Shown piece by piece: positions 47,138 to 59,619 of a DNA stretch of 64,000 nucleotides. Each line of letters opens with the position of its first letter. Position 1 is the stretch's first letter. Origin of the DNA: Parasponia andersonii (lineage: Eukaryota > Streptophyta > Magnoliopsida > Rosales > Cannabaceae); contig JXTB01000142.1 in the NCBI GenBank assembly GCA_002914805.1, positions 12,298 to 76,297 of the forward strand. The letters are read 5' to 3'. The translations under genes and the position numbers were made by a program. Under the pieces are notes generated by a model. It ran no database searches, was not told the DNA's origin, and worked only from the letters and a program-made list of their open reading frames with translations.

Positions 47138-48810
47138 GACCGGCATGAAAATCGAAATCAGACGGGTAAGATTTGCCTCGATTTGCATGTCACTGGTCTG
47201 GTGTGGGTCCAGATTCAAATTCGACAAACTATATGTCTAACCTAACTATTTTGGGTACTAGGAATTTAGTGAAGAAGTCCGTTTGAGGATTTGAAGCTTC
47301 CTTGATAAGTTAGTTTTTCGCAAGAGGACGATTGAGAACTTGGAATTGGTTCTCGACCCTCCGAGCGATCGTCAATGATACCTCGAGGACTCAATAGTGT
47401 GGTATCACTATTCTAGTGAGGTAAGGACTCAGTCACCTTCGTTTTCTATTATTTTTGAATAAAACTTACTTTCCTGCAATAATTGAGAACAAACGTAGTT
47501 TTTGAATTATTTGAATATATGTGGTGGAATGTGGTAGTATGATATACATATACTGTATTACTTTGGAAATTTTCTAAGTGCAGATTATTTTTGGGTATAT
47601 CAAAATAAGGTCGTTATGTTGCCCGTTTTTCCATAAAAACTTACTATGCTTAAAATTAGAGCACAATTATTTTTATACTTCAGTTTTGTATTGCTCGTAT
47701 CATAGGATCATACATGAGCACTATATTAGCATCGTAGGTTTACAGTGTGGTACTGTAAAAATAGGATATATCAAAATAAGGTCGTTACGTTGTCCGTTTT
47801 TCTATGAAAACTAATATGCTTATTTTATTGAAAAAGTAGAGCATAATTATTTTTACACTTCAGTTATGTATTGCACGTGTCATAGGATCATACATGAGCA
47901 CTATGTTAGCATCATGGGTTTACAGTGTAGCACTGCATGCTTCACCATTGGTGTAGAATCTGTAAACCTGCGCAGAGTTTTGTTACTTCTGATTACCTCC
48001 CCATTTGGCAAGCGTAGGCAATTCGGTTGCCCCTCCAGGTTTGATAAGTGATACATGGGTATCCCTTCTAGGTATGAGCTTAGGTGTTGGATAGGCTGTT
48101 AGGTATACCTAGTACCATCATCCTAGATTTCCACAAATGAGAGGATGTGAGCTCATGGGTATGAGTTGATTTGTGTCATGTGCATCTGGATTGAATGGTT
48201 TTGATTATACAGATTGATTTATATATATACATATGGATTCCTAGTTTTGATCATTATATATGTATATATTGGATTTGAACTAACTATGCAGAGACTTTCC
48301 ATCACTAAAATATTTTCGATCGGGGTAACTATTTTTCCTACTAGGCATTGTATGCTCACCCCTTCCTCCCTTCTTCAGGTAGTGTCGTGATCATGGTGAT
48401 CAAGAGTAGTAAGAGGTCATCTTGATTATAGTACATTATTTTAGTAATGCTTAAAGCATATTATTGTGGCGTTTAGATTGTTTGGGTTTTGTTTTAGTAT
48501 TTAACCAAGATTACTACATACTATTTTTATCTGTGAACTTATGTATGCCATTCTGGTATTTGATTTTGATGTGAACGATGATGATAATACTTGGACTTAT
48601 ATTTGATTTAAATTTTCGGTATTTATTCGATCTATATTTAATGATATATACGAACTATGGGAGAAGTTTACGAAATGAAATTCTAATTATTTTATTTAAA
48701 TGGACTGTTTATAATTCTAGAACTTTTTGATATTTTTCAAATAAATTAAGAAATTTCCCATCTTTGTGAAATTCCCTTTTTGCCACTAACCCCAGTTTTG
48801 GGTTGTGATA
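47138..48810. mobile_element. possible LTR-retrotransposon remnant (LTR-like), uncertain
   Basis: Starting right after a single N, the base composition rises in GC. The stretch has an LTR-like tail: a segment with tgctcaccccttcctccc, then a long AT-rich part, and finally accccagttttgggttgtgata. A comparable tail (gccattgaccctagtgttggg) is at about 58175-58205. No protein domain, partner LTR or target duplication was found. Confidence 0.25.
47594..47940. repeat. about 171-bp tandem duplication
   Basis: atatcaaaataaggtcgtta recurs at about 47598 and 47769. Both copies run on through cataggatcatacatgagca to tttacagtgt. The copies differ by small indels and substitutions. Confidence 0.9.
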
Positions 48811-50484
48811 AAAATGTCTTCATTGTGTAGCACCCAATCTATTAAAGTTCTTTTTTTTCATCCCTATTATCACTTTATTGTTAAAAACAATCGAAAAAGA
48901 GTATATGTCACTAGCATGAGACTTTAAAAAAAAACAACAAATTAAGCAATTTGAAATCAAAAAAGAGGTAATAAAAATTTTTATTTCATTTTAGATTTTA
49001 ATTTAAAATAAATTTTACTTTGGTACAAAATTTAATAATTCCCTTCTGGTTATGAAATAGTTTCGAAAATTTTCTAGATCTTTATTTATCGTTTTCTTAT
49101 TAGGTGAGTGTCACAATAAATTCGATTAAGTAGGATGCATTTGCTTTCTTAATATTGAAATCAATTGTTTTTAAACACAATGTATAAAAGATAACTAAAG
49201 TTTCGTATTTTTCTTTCTATTTTTTTATTTACATTTCCTAATTACCTAAGTTCCTTTTTTTTTTTCATTTCCGTATAATTATATATATTACCTAATTACT
49301 AATAAGCACGATCTAAACCAATATTCAGTAAATATATGTATATATCTACTTTAGTTTTCTAATATATTAAAAAGGAGTAATTTGTTGTCTCTACAGTTGA
49401 AAAGACGATATCATTTTTCGTTAACTAATAAAATAAGAAACTTATTTAAGAAAGACGAAATGCCAAGAATATTGTTTTTAAGACTGTTGAGTGTCTCATA
49501 CTCTCTTCCAAATAATTTTAATATAAAAAAGATGATAGGGTATAAAATGAAATACTTTGATAAATCAAGTGCCAAGAAGGAAGTTTTACAGGACCCAAAA
49601 TGAGAGTTTGGATACAATTCAAGGACCAAGATAAAAAAAAATTTCCATCTATTTATATAAGGAATGGTGAAGAAAAGAGACAAATAAAAAGTTCCAGGTG
49701 AAGAAAAGAGGTTAAATAAGACAAATAAAAAGTTCTAGTGCCAAAATTAGGATTAGCCCTATATTTTAAGTTTTGATTTATTTTATATACCAAATTTGTC
49801 AGGATTGAGCCAAACTAATAATTTGATTAATTGACGAAGGCATTAAGATCAACAAAATCCATAGTGACAGCTATTTCTTTTTCTTTTTTTTTTTCATTAA
49901 TTTTGATTAAACCTATTACTTATTAGTTCAGAACGTAATTAGGCCTCTTAGGTTAGTTTATGGCCATAGGTTTAGAAGTTATTTCTTGAATAAACATAAG
50001 ATATTTTGGTTGATTTATTCTAAATTGCTTCTACCTCTTCCATTTTCAGAAAGGAAATTTATTAAATAAAACAAAAGGGACAAATTCCTTACTCCGGCCC
50101 TTATAACAAACGAAACACTCATATTCCAGAACGAGCTTCACTTATTAAAAGGATTTTTCTTGTTTAACTTTATTCAGTATGACTTCTAAAAGTACTATTA
50201 GTTTATAGAATAACCATTTCCTTTCTATATGATATAATGTTATTTCTATAACTATTTGACGTATGCTAAGAGACTAGAGCGGTGCATAATATTAATGCAT
50301 AATACTATAATTAATAGGAGAAATTTAGACAGTCTACCAAATTTGAGGCATATGCTTTCTTAAATAAATGTTTGTAATATATGCATATACTCATCCTAAA
50401 AGACCAAACTATCCTAATAATTTATCATACCTCTCTATACCTTAAAAATTTTGAGCCATATTTTGTTTTTCAAACATAAGTTAT

Positions 50485-50660
50485 CATCCAAGTTTCTTTG
50501 TTTAAATGCATTGGTTATAATTTAAAACAATTTATTATCAAGTTTCGAGATATCTTGGGGATAATTTATGTGTTAAAGAAAATCAAATTTACATCCAAAT
50601 TTCTTTGCTTAAATGCAATGGTTATAATTTAAAACAAATTATTATCAAGTTTCGAGATAT
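50485..50660. repeat. 70-bp direct repeat, 107-bp period
   Basis: catccaagtttctttgttta...caagtttcgagatat at 50485-50554 and 50592-50660, almost identical. Confidence 0.9.
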
Positions 50661-50699
50661 TCAAAGTTAATTTTGCCATTTTTTTATCATAACTTACAA

Positions 50700-51010
50700 A
50701 ACAGATGAAAATTGTTGAAATAATATCGAGATTGTTACTTCATTGAAAAACTATCGAAATTATATCGAAAGTTATCGAAATACTACTTTTATCGAAATAT
50801 TGTCGAAAATACCATATATAAAAAAATATTACAAAATATTACTTTCATTAAATATTGTCCAAAAATACCACTTTCATCACAATTTTGTCGAAAATACCAC
50901 TCATATTGAAATTCTATCAAAAATATCACTATCGAAATTGCATCTAAAATTATTGAAAATATCAATTTCAGTGAAATTTTATCGAGAATAACACTTCCGT
51001 CAAAAATCTA
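50700..51010. repeat. diffuse tandem repeats rich in atcgaaat
   Basis: Words of the type tatcgaaat, tgtcgaaaataccac and atcaaaaatatcact recur roughly every 25-35 bases with much drift. This is probably a decayed minisatellite or repetitive transposon interior. Confidence 0.6.
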
Positions 51011-51489
51011 AAATATTTCGATAATAATAGCGATTTTTTGTTAAAACTAACAAAAAATTTTCCTAAAAATGATTTTTAACATGTAAATTATCTCATAATA
51101 TTTCGAAATAGTAATAAGCTATTTTAAACTATACTCATTACTTTTAAACTTGGTTTTCAATAGGTTTTTAAAGATTTGGAAAAATTTAAGAGAAGACAAT
51201 GAGAAGAGGAGATTTCTAAGAACCTATGCTTATTTTTTAAAGGTATTTTCATCAACAGTTGTATTTTTTAGAGTTTTTTTTCCCCTTTTTGGGAGAGCAT
51301 GTGCCTCAAATTTGAGAGGATATCATGCATATTTAGCCAATTTTTTTACTAATAAAGGAGTAAGGTTAAAATTAAAGGTACATGGTATATGATCTATTAT
51401 TATATAGTACACTCTAACACCACATGTATTTATATATAGCATATATAAAGAGGAGAAGATAGAAAATTAGACACTTTTAAAGCTTACGG

Positions 51490-51800
51490 ATAACAAAATG
51501 ATTATAATTAGTAAGAAGAAATCTTCTCACTTGTTACCATACTTAAATCCATTCAGATTCTCTTATCATCACAAAAAATCTTAATAATGAGATTTGGAAA
51601 ATGAACGTCAAGATAACAATCTTAAATGAGAATATGTACGAAATTATCTATATGTTAGAGCTAGAAGGATTTATAGAAAATGGCCAAGAAGGGGGCTGAG
51701 CCAACCAATAACTTCAAGGAGTTATATATATCAGTTGATTCTGCCAAACTAGGGAGGGCATGATTCTTTAATTGCGTTGACATAGTTTAGAGAAATTTAG
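51490..51800 (+). mobile_element. second decayed Ty1/copia RT fragment
   Basis: Plus-strand reading gives a SHLLPYLNPFR-like start (compare the copia remnant at 24500). Then comes EIWKMNVKITILNENMYEII-like sequence and a GFIENGQE-like segment, with stops and shifts. It is the same RT section as 24490-24740. Nothing else of the element is recognisable. Confidence 0.65.
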
Positions 51801-52329
51801 AAAAGGTTGAAAAATTAGGTAAAATATATCTCTTCCATAGTCAGTTTTAGAATATACATCCTCCTCAATATTGATTTAATAAATTGAAAAAAAAAAGAGA
51901 TGTGAAAGAGCTTATATATCCTTAAGTCGAAAGCACCAAATATGATATCGAGTGTTAGATAAAGTATCTAACAATTTGATTGAAAAAAAAAATTGAATGT
52001 TGAGTACTAGACAGGATTTCAAGTAGCATAGATGAGGTGTCTAGTACCTCAACCTAAAAGAAAAAGAACATTTAAGTATAAAGCTACAGGGAGTCGAGAG
52101 TATTAGATAATGGGTATAGTAACTCAACTCTTTCCTTTTCTTGCAAGATATAGAAACTTGATTTAGATAAGTGTTAATTGTATTTTTGTCTTTAAAATAA
52201 ACATAAAACTTAAAAAAATGATATTCATCAAAAAAATATTGAGAGGGGTATAATTCCAAAAAATTTGTTTTCCAAAGTGTATTCACCAAAAATTGCCAAA
52301 ACAATTCAAATTTTAGTTGTGGTCGGGGA
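51801..52329. other. intergenic
   Basis: AT-rich. Three loosely repeated phrases about 'gtgttagataaagtatctaac' occur around 51950-52050. No gene seen. Confidence 0.5.
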
Positions 52330-53524
52330 GTATAGAGTGCGGTTTGCTATCTATCCAAGATGCAACGAATTACTGGTGGAATATTGTTAAGTTGACACAT
52401 AATACCACGAATATGACTTAGGAGCAGTTTGACGAGGTTTATCCAATTTTCATTTTTCCTTTCTCTCAGATTTTCTCAGAATACAAGTGTTCCTATTTTC
52501 TTCCTTTGAATTTTCACTATTGCTTGGTACGAATTCACTGAGGCTTTGCCATAATTTGAAAATGATTTGTCTATAAATCCCTACAAGCAGTCTAATTGAG
52601 AAGGGCAAATAATGCTTTAAGGAAAACATATATAGTACATATTTAATGTCTCCGATTTAGAATTTCCAACAATTCCTTGCTCGCCTACTTGCCCTTGGTG
52701 TCATTATGGTAACGAAACTCTTTTTCATGCACTTGTGGGTTATGACGCATCGATAAAAATGTGGTATCATTCTTTCTGTTGGACTCCTATACTTGATTTT
52801 GTGGAGGCCACTCTTTTACAGTTTTCCTACTCCATATGTTTGATAAGCTATGACATAAAGACTTTGAGATCATGTGTGTTGTTTTATGGTTCTTATGGAA
52901 AGATCAAAACAACCAAGTTCATGGTAAAAAAAGCCAATCACCATACGAAGGTTTTTGAAGATGTAGGCTTTTGGATTTTTGAGTACTAGAATATTCAAAA
53001 GCAACTTGAGACTGCTATCGGATCCACACACCCCAAAGACAAACCTGGTATCCTCTAGAGCTAAAATGTCGATGTAGCTGTGGATCCGGCTAAAGGAGAT
53101 ATTAGTCTAGCTAGGTGTGGTAATTCGTGATTCATATGGGAAGGTCGTTGGTGCCATGGCCTCAAAATTAAAGGGCAACTTTGATCCTTATACATATGAA
53201 TGTTTAGCTATCCGTGAGGATCTAAGTTTGCTTATAAAAGTGGACTTTGAATTTCTGTTGTGGAGGCTGATTTCCTAATTGATTTAAACTCTGTTGAAGG
53301 ACTAATCTTTGAAGATATATCTTTCATTTAGCCAAATACTGGTAATGGTCCTTGTTGTTTTAGTCCTAGAAATGGGAATAAAGTAGCCCATTCATTGGCT
53401 AATCTTTTGTTTCTTTTAAATAGTAGTCCCAGGGAGTCTTGATTATATCTCTCAAAGGGCAAGTTTTATATTGTTTTGTTGTACTACAGCTGTACTATAA
53501 ATAAGAAATAGCAGTGAAAAAAAA
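52330..53524 (+). mobile_element. 3' end of a LINE (zf-RVT and RNase H), decayed
   Basis: The frame at about 52680-52989 reads CPTCPWCHYGNETLFHA, the Cys/His pattern of the zinc-binding domain that follows plant L1-type reverse transcriptases. Downstream, 53110-53430 gives VVIRDSYGKVVGAMA and PRNGNKVAHSLANL, the first and last motifs of the plant LINE RNase H. The stretch ends in a short A-run at 53518-53524. Stops interrupt the RNase H. The 5' part (endonuclease and RT) is not seen, as expected for a 5'-truncated LINE. Confidence 0.75.
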
Positions 53525-54268
53525 GGTCTTGACATTTAGTAAATTTAATCTACAAAACTCTATTGTATAAAAATAGTATCTAAATATTTGGTAAATTATA
53601 GATTATGTATGTTGCAAAGTGAAATTTTAAATAATTTATATTATGAAAGCAAAATTAGCTTTAAAAAAGTAACCTTTAACCTGCTTTCTAAATTATGCTT
53701 AAATTAATAATTACGTAATAATTTTTAGAATCTGCATACTAAAAGCAAGAACTTGCCAAACGTCCTTTACTCTTGATTTTTTTGCTAATTGTTTTTAAAA
53801 GCTGAAAGTAGTAGTCATAATGAATCCCAAACAGACCTAACTAGTAATTCGCTAGCTATTAATCAATAATACCAATCTATTCAAATAAAAAGAAAGGAGA
53901 AATGAGAAATGGCAATGGAGGAGCAAACTAAGCGAGAGAAATGAGAGTATAGATTTATCTGTTTATTACACTATGAGATCATGATATCTTGTTATGGGTC
54001 CTAATATAGTAGGTTTCTTTTTTAATTTTTTATTTACCTATTTATGAGTACTTTTTCTTAATTGTTAGATTATTATAATCTAAGAGTTATAAGATTTTAC
54101 TAATTAAAAAAATAAAATAATAAGTATAGATTATTTAATACTCTTTTTTTTTTACGAAGATAAAGTTTACTTAGATAAAATAATATTAATATACCTATAA
54201 ATAGATAAAATAAAAATACTGAATTGATCTCTATACGTATTTCATTATATAAATATATATATATATAT
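53525..54268. other. 5' flank of the CRR42-like gene, AT-rich
   Basis: No ORF. It ends in an AT run (54255-54268) that probably caused the assembly break. Confidence 0.6.
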
Positions 54269-54394
54269 NNNNNNNNNNNNNNNNNNNNNNNNNNNNNNNN
54301 NNNNNNNNNNNNNNNNNNNNNNNNNNNNNNNNNNNNNNNNNNNNNNNNNNNNNNNNNNNNNNNNNNNNNNNNNNNNNNNNNNNNNNNNNNNNNN
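54269..54394. other. assembly gap, 126 N
   Basis: It ends one base before the ATG of the next gene, so its core promoter and 5' UTR are unknown. Confidence 0.95.
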
Positions 54395-54395
54395 C

Positions 54396-55174
54396 ATGGC
54401 AACAACATCTTTTTCTTGTATAACCAACCTGCCTCCATGCTCAAATCCTAATGCTCCGAAAATCTCGGGCCCTTCTTTCCAATTCAACAACTACATCTCT
54501 TCAAGCACACATCGCAAACGAGTCACCCCGAATGCAACACCAGTCAGAATAAAGTGTGAATCTTCGAAAGACGAGACTCCGAAACTCGAGATAGGATCTC
54601 CAATAGTTGTCGTTGAGGCTCCTAAAATGATCAAAATTGCTGCCTCAGTTCCCTGCCTGAGGGTCAACTCTAGCCTAGTCAACCCCGGCGATGTTGGAAG
54701 GTAAAAAAATCCTAGTACATATCACTCTTGCTCTTTGTTCTTTTTTTTTTTTTTCCCTTAAAAATAATAGTTTGTATTCTTCCAATTTCAATTTGATTAA
54801 TTAGTATTTATATACTCTATAACGGTTAAAACAAATTTAATTATAGAGCATGTGGATTTATATTAGGTGTTCATGTGTAGTATTTTATCACACAATAACT
54901 TACGATGCATGGGTGAAGTTATTATAATAATAGCTTGCTTTCTATGAGTTGCTTTAAATTGTTTGTCACAGAATTTGGCTACTTAGTGTTTCTGTTGAGT
55001 ACAGAAATAATAGTGCTATGTTGTATTATTTGTTCGTGCAATATTGATGAATGTGGCCTCGTAAAATGCAGAATTGTGTCGAGAAAGCCAAAGGATGTAT
55101 GGGCAGTTCGTTTGAGCATTGGCACTTATCTTATAGATGGCAAATATTTCAAGCCCTTAGAGCTTGGCCAATAA
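54396..55174 (+). CDS. CRR42: CRR42-like chloroplast protein (DUF3148), 2 exons
   Basis: Exons 54396-54700 and 55072-55174 with a 371-bp GT-AG intron give 408 nt, 135 residues. Residues 1-50 (MATTSFSCITNLPPC..., Ser/Thr/Asn-rich, few acids) look like a chloroplast transit peptide. From about 64 the DUF3148-type fold follows: IGSPIVVVEAPKMIK, CLRVNSSLVNPGDVGR, and after the splice VWAVRLSIGTYLIDGKYF. Arabidopsis CRR42 is a stromal factor needed to assemble subcomplex A of the chloroplast NDH complex. Cyanobacteria have single-domain relatives. AATAAA at 55191 follows the stop by 17 nt. The ATG is the first codon after the N gap, so a longer N-terminus cannot be excluded. Confidence 0.8.
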
Positions 55175-58100
55175 TAATATTTATTAAAGAAATAAAAATT
55201 AAATTTTTGCCTCCACATGTGAGATGGTAAAATAAAGTCTTGCCTTTAGAGTTTTTATTTTATTTTTCAAAAGTATGTATTTCAAAGTTTATAGAGTAGA
55301 TCATATATCTCAAATTTTGTGTATTATCACATATGGTGCATAATTAGTAAAATTTGTCAATAAGAACCAGTTGCTTCTTTCGCTAAGAAAAGTATACAAA
55401 TCTGATAACTAGTGTCGTTTTTTATATTTATTTTAATTAACAACTATTTTTTTTTTCATCCTGTGATAAATAATCATTTTCAAGATTCAATATATCAATT
55501 TTATATGTCAGCATTAGACTTGTCAAAAGAGCCGAGCCAGTCTATTAGCATGGTAGCATGACACAGTTAAAGCACGACACAACACGTTAAGTCATAAGTT
55601 GTAGTAGACACGACACAATCACGTAAGTTATGTCGGGCCAATGAATTAGATATAATGGGCTAAGCACAATACGAAAAAGTATAAAAGTGCAATACAACAC
55701 GGCCCACATGCATGGTACGGTACGATGCGACACACTAGCACGTTAAATATATATATATATTATTATTATTTTATGTTTTTCTTTATACATGTCTTTTTTT
55801 TTTCTCTTTTAATAAGCACCTAAAGTGGAGTTATTAGATATGTCATTAATTATTGGGAGAATGATATATCCAGGATAAGAAAAAAAGAGAAAAAAAAAAT
55901 GCAAAAAAGAATACCACACAATATGAGAAGAAAATTTGGTAAACTTAGAGTCAAACAATGACAAGGAAAATGAATAAAATTTAAAATGAATAAAATTTTA
56001 TTCTCTTATATTATAAGGGATTTAACTCCTAAAATATTTTCACTATTTTTGTTAGTGGTTTCTTTTTTGAGCAATGAATACTCTTTTTCTTGGTTAGAAC
56101 TTTTTTCCTGTTGGGTTTTGTCTAGTTAAATTTTAGCGAGGCTCGTATGATTTTTTAGATCATTTATAATTACTTTTACTTTTGGGTTGTAAGCTCTAGA
56201 ACTGTAATCTAGCACTAGATTTTATTCAAGTCCAATTCAATTGGCCACCTAAATATAACAAGATAAAAACAATAGATAATAAATATAGAAGAATATATAC
56301 AAACTTCATTGAGTAATTGGTAGATAAATTCTAAAAATTAATTACAAAGAATATATAAGGCGTAACTGAAGAAAAATCTAGCCTAGCATATCCATAAAAT
56401 CAACCAAGCATTTATCATGTGAGACTAACCAAAAGAAAAGAAAAAGAAAATAAAAGAGAAAAAATGATTATGGTGTGAAGCTCTACTACTAAGATGAGAC
56501 TTTTTTAGCCTCAAAGTGCTTCTTATTTTCTGAAACTCTCTAAGTTTTTCTCTACAAAATGTTCCCTCTTTTTGCCCTAGGATGACCTATTTATAGTTAA
56601 TTTCTTATTGAGGATGATTTGAGAACATTCTACACAATTTCATATAAAAACAGAGTTTGAAATTCGTAAAACTCCCAAATAGGTCAGTTGTTTGTAGAGG
56701 CAGTGCCACGACACTAAGATCCCAATACTACGGTGTTGAGCTACTGATTCTTTTCTTTTTTCTTCTCAGCCAGCGCGTCTTTTGGTAACTTTTCAGCCTT
56801 TTCTTTTTAAACTATTTTTATAACACTTATTCAACTTGTCTTCCTTTATTCTCATTGAAAACACCTACAATACATAAAAATACTACTAAACATAACAAAG
56901 AACCTAACTAGCAAAGAAACATAGAGAAATTGATAGAATAATATATACAGTTAAGTACTTATCAATATTTACATTGTTGGACCAACTCATTAAGACTTAA
57001 TTGTAATTAGGTTCAACATGTTGCGTTAAATAGAATGAGCAATCGATCACAATTAAAAGTATAAACATGCAAGGTCATAAGTAATAATAACGAGTATGAA
57101 TTATTGCTCCTATAGAGATTAGAATCTAATTATTTTTAAGTAATGAAATTTTATCATAATAAGAATTTGGTCGCACTAGATAGATTGCCATATATTGTAT
57201 GTTATTCTATGGAAGAAAATAACTCATAGGTTTTAACAAAAACAATTTTATGATGCCAAATTTTTTAGAAAACTCAAATATGTTTGAAACTTGATTTTAG
57301 AATAAGCTTGAACATGCAATTCAAAATACTGCATAATTTATTTTATGATTTTATGAAAAAAAGTACATATCCAATTTCTTGTCTTTCTTATCATATATGG
57401 CCAATAGTACTTTACATTATTCAATTTGAATGCTTGGACTCTATTATACCTATACAGTATCCAATTAGGATGCTTGGACTTTTTATTCCTATACAATCAT
57501 CTACTTAAATGGCTCGAATATATGACTTATTTGATTATGATTCTGATTATGTACTTGACTTGAATGATATTTACTTAGTTTTTTTTTTTAAAAAAAAAAA
57601 ACATGATTAATGATGGCTTATGAATTATGAACCTTTGGAGTAATGTTTATAAATATATTTTCTTTATAATCTGGTTGAATAAATTAATAATCATGCACAA
57701 GACTTTGAAAAGTAAGTATTTTGATCATATTAAAAACTTGTAATTGATTCTCTACTAGAAGTTAGCTTACCTCCTTCTTTCTCTCAAGTGGTGCCCAATA
57801 TTACTTGGATAATGAGGCATAATTAGAGATATTAGTGACTGATTAGTTTTTTTTTTTAACTTTTAATAATTCTGACTTAGATTATCAGGGATTTGTAAGA
57901 CTAGGTAGGAGATTTGGTTATATAAGGATAAAAATTATATGTTTGGATTTAGCTTGTATAACTTATGTCTTATAATTATGTGAGAGAACTGATGATGTAC
58001 AAATTTTGAACATCAATATCTACCTATATCTATATTTAACAGGCGATCACATGAATTGTGGGAATTATTTTCTCGAAATAATATCAAATGACAATTATGA

Positions 58101-59588
58101 ATATGTTATAATATTTAGAAACTTTTAAAATATTTTATAACTCATTAGAGATTTCTACCATTTAAAAGCCTTATTTTGCCATTGACCCTAGTGTTGGGCC
58201 AGGGCACAAAGTCTCTATCAGAATGAAATAATAAACAAAAACATAATTGCATTTCTATGGCTTTATCTGTACATGAAATTAAAAAAAAAAATTAATTATA
58301 AAGATAACTTCAATCATCAAGGTTAGGAGCGTCAAACCTTAATGAAGATACTCCAATAAGAATAATTGTCCAGATCAATTGTAGGAGATTAGTGATGCTT
58401 AGTTTTATATTTTCTATTGTGTAGGGTTTTATATAATGGTTAGTTTGAAAAAAAAAATAAAATTTTTAGAATTTATATTCGATAGCCATTATTACATTTG
58501 AAATTTTTTAATATTGTTACTTTCATAACAAAGGGGAAAAAAAAAAGAACCTGTCGTAAGCTTTAAGTTTGCTTAAAAGGCTTTATGTCAGCATAAATAT
58601 TTTATTTTGTTATAACTAGTTTCTTATTTATCAACAACTTGACTTACTTGCTATGAGGTACTTTGTCCCCATTGTTTTATATAATCAATATCAGTTCTCA
58701 ACATAGAAGGGTCGATAATAATTTAAAAGTAGTTAACAGAAAAAGGGTCACAATAATATATAATAGTTTTGTACAAATTGAGCCAATCTTCAAATTCAAT
58801 GAGCTTAATTTACTTTAGAAGCCTTGCTCGATCTAAAAAAAAAATATAAAATAAGGGTCACAATAATATTTTAATAGTTTTGAATAAAATTAGGAAAAAA
58901 TTAGCACTAAAAAAAGAGTTGTTGATACATCTAATTATGTTGTTAAATGCATGGTTGATCTTGATGTTTTATTTGTTTCGTCAAATTAAAAGTGGCATAT
59001 GCTTAATCAATGCTTTCTATGACATAAAAATAAACTTAACATCCTAATATATAATTATATATATATATAAATATGTGTGTGTATTTATGTTAAATACCAT
59101 ATAAATTGAAGCAATTTATGTTATAAATACCCTCAATTTTGATATGTGACATGGTGAAAATTGCTAAGAGTTTCGCATTTATTTGTTTGTTGATCTTCAT
59201 ATTTTCGTTTTTCAACTTTGAAATTATTTCAAGTTATTAGTTTTGTCCAAAAGTTTAAAGTTTCCAACTATTGGGTTCATACATATGTTTTATTTGTATA
59301 TACTTATATATACGTTTCTATTAAATAAATTAATAGGGCTTTTGAAATTATTATCTGTCTCATATTTCATGATTTATCTTTTTTGCTTAAGGAATGAAGA
59401 AAATAATCAAGATTATAGTTTTTTTTTCAAAAAAAAGAATATTAAAAGTACTTTCCATATATAGGTATCAAAAGCTTTGCTTTTCAGCTAATTATAATGA
59501 CACTTTGTTCATTAAATAATTAGTGATTTTTTTATTATTTTTATTTTTACAAATGTTAAACGAAAGAGTTGCAAATACACATTAATCC

Positions 59589-59619
<31 letters not shown>

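Larger units (their letters stand above)
48811..51489. other. intergenic, AT-rich
   Basis: No gene is supported. It contains the 107-bp-spaced repeat at 50485-50660 and the diffuse tcgaaa-rich repeats at 50700-51010. Confidence 0.55.
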
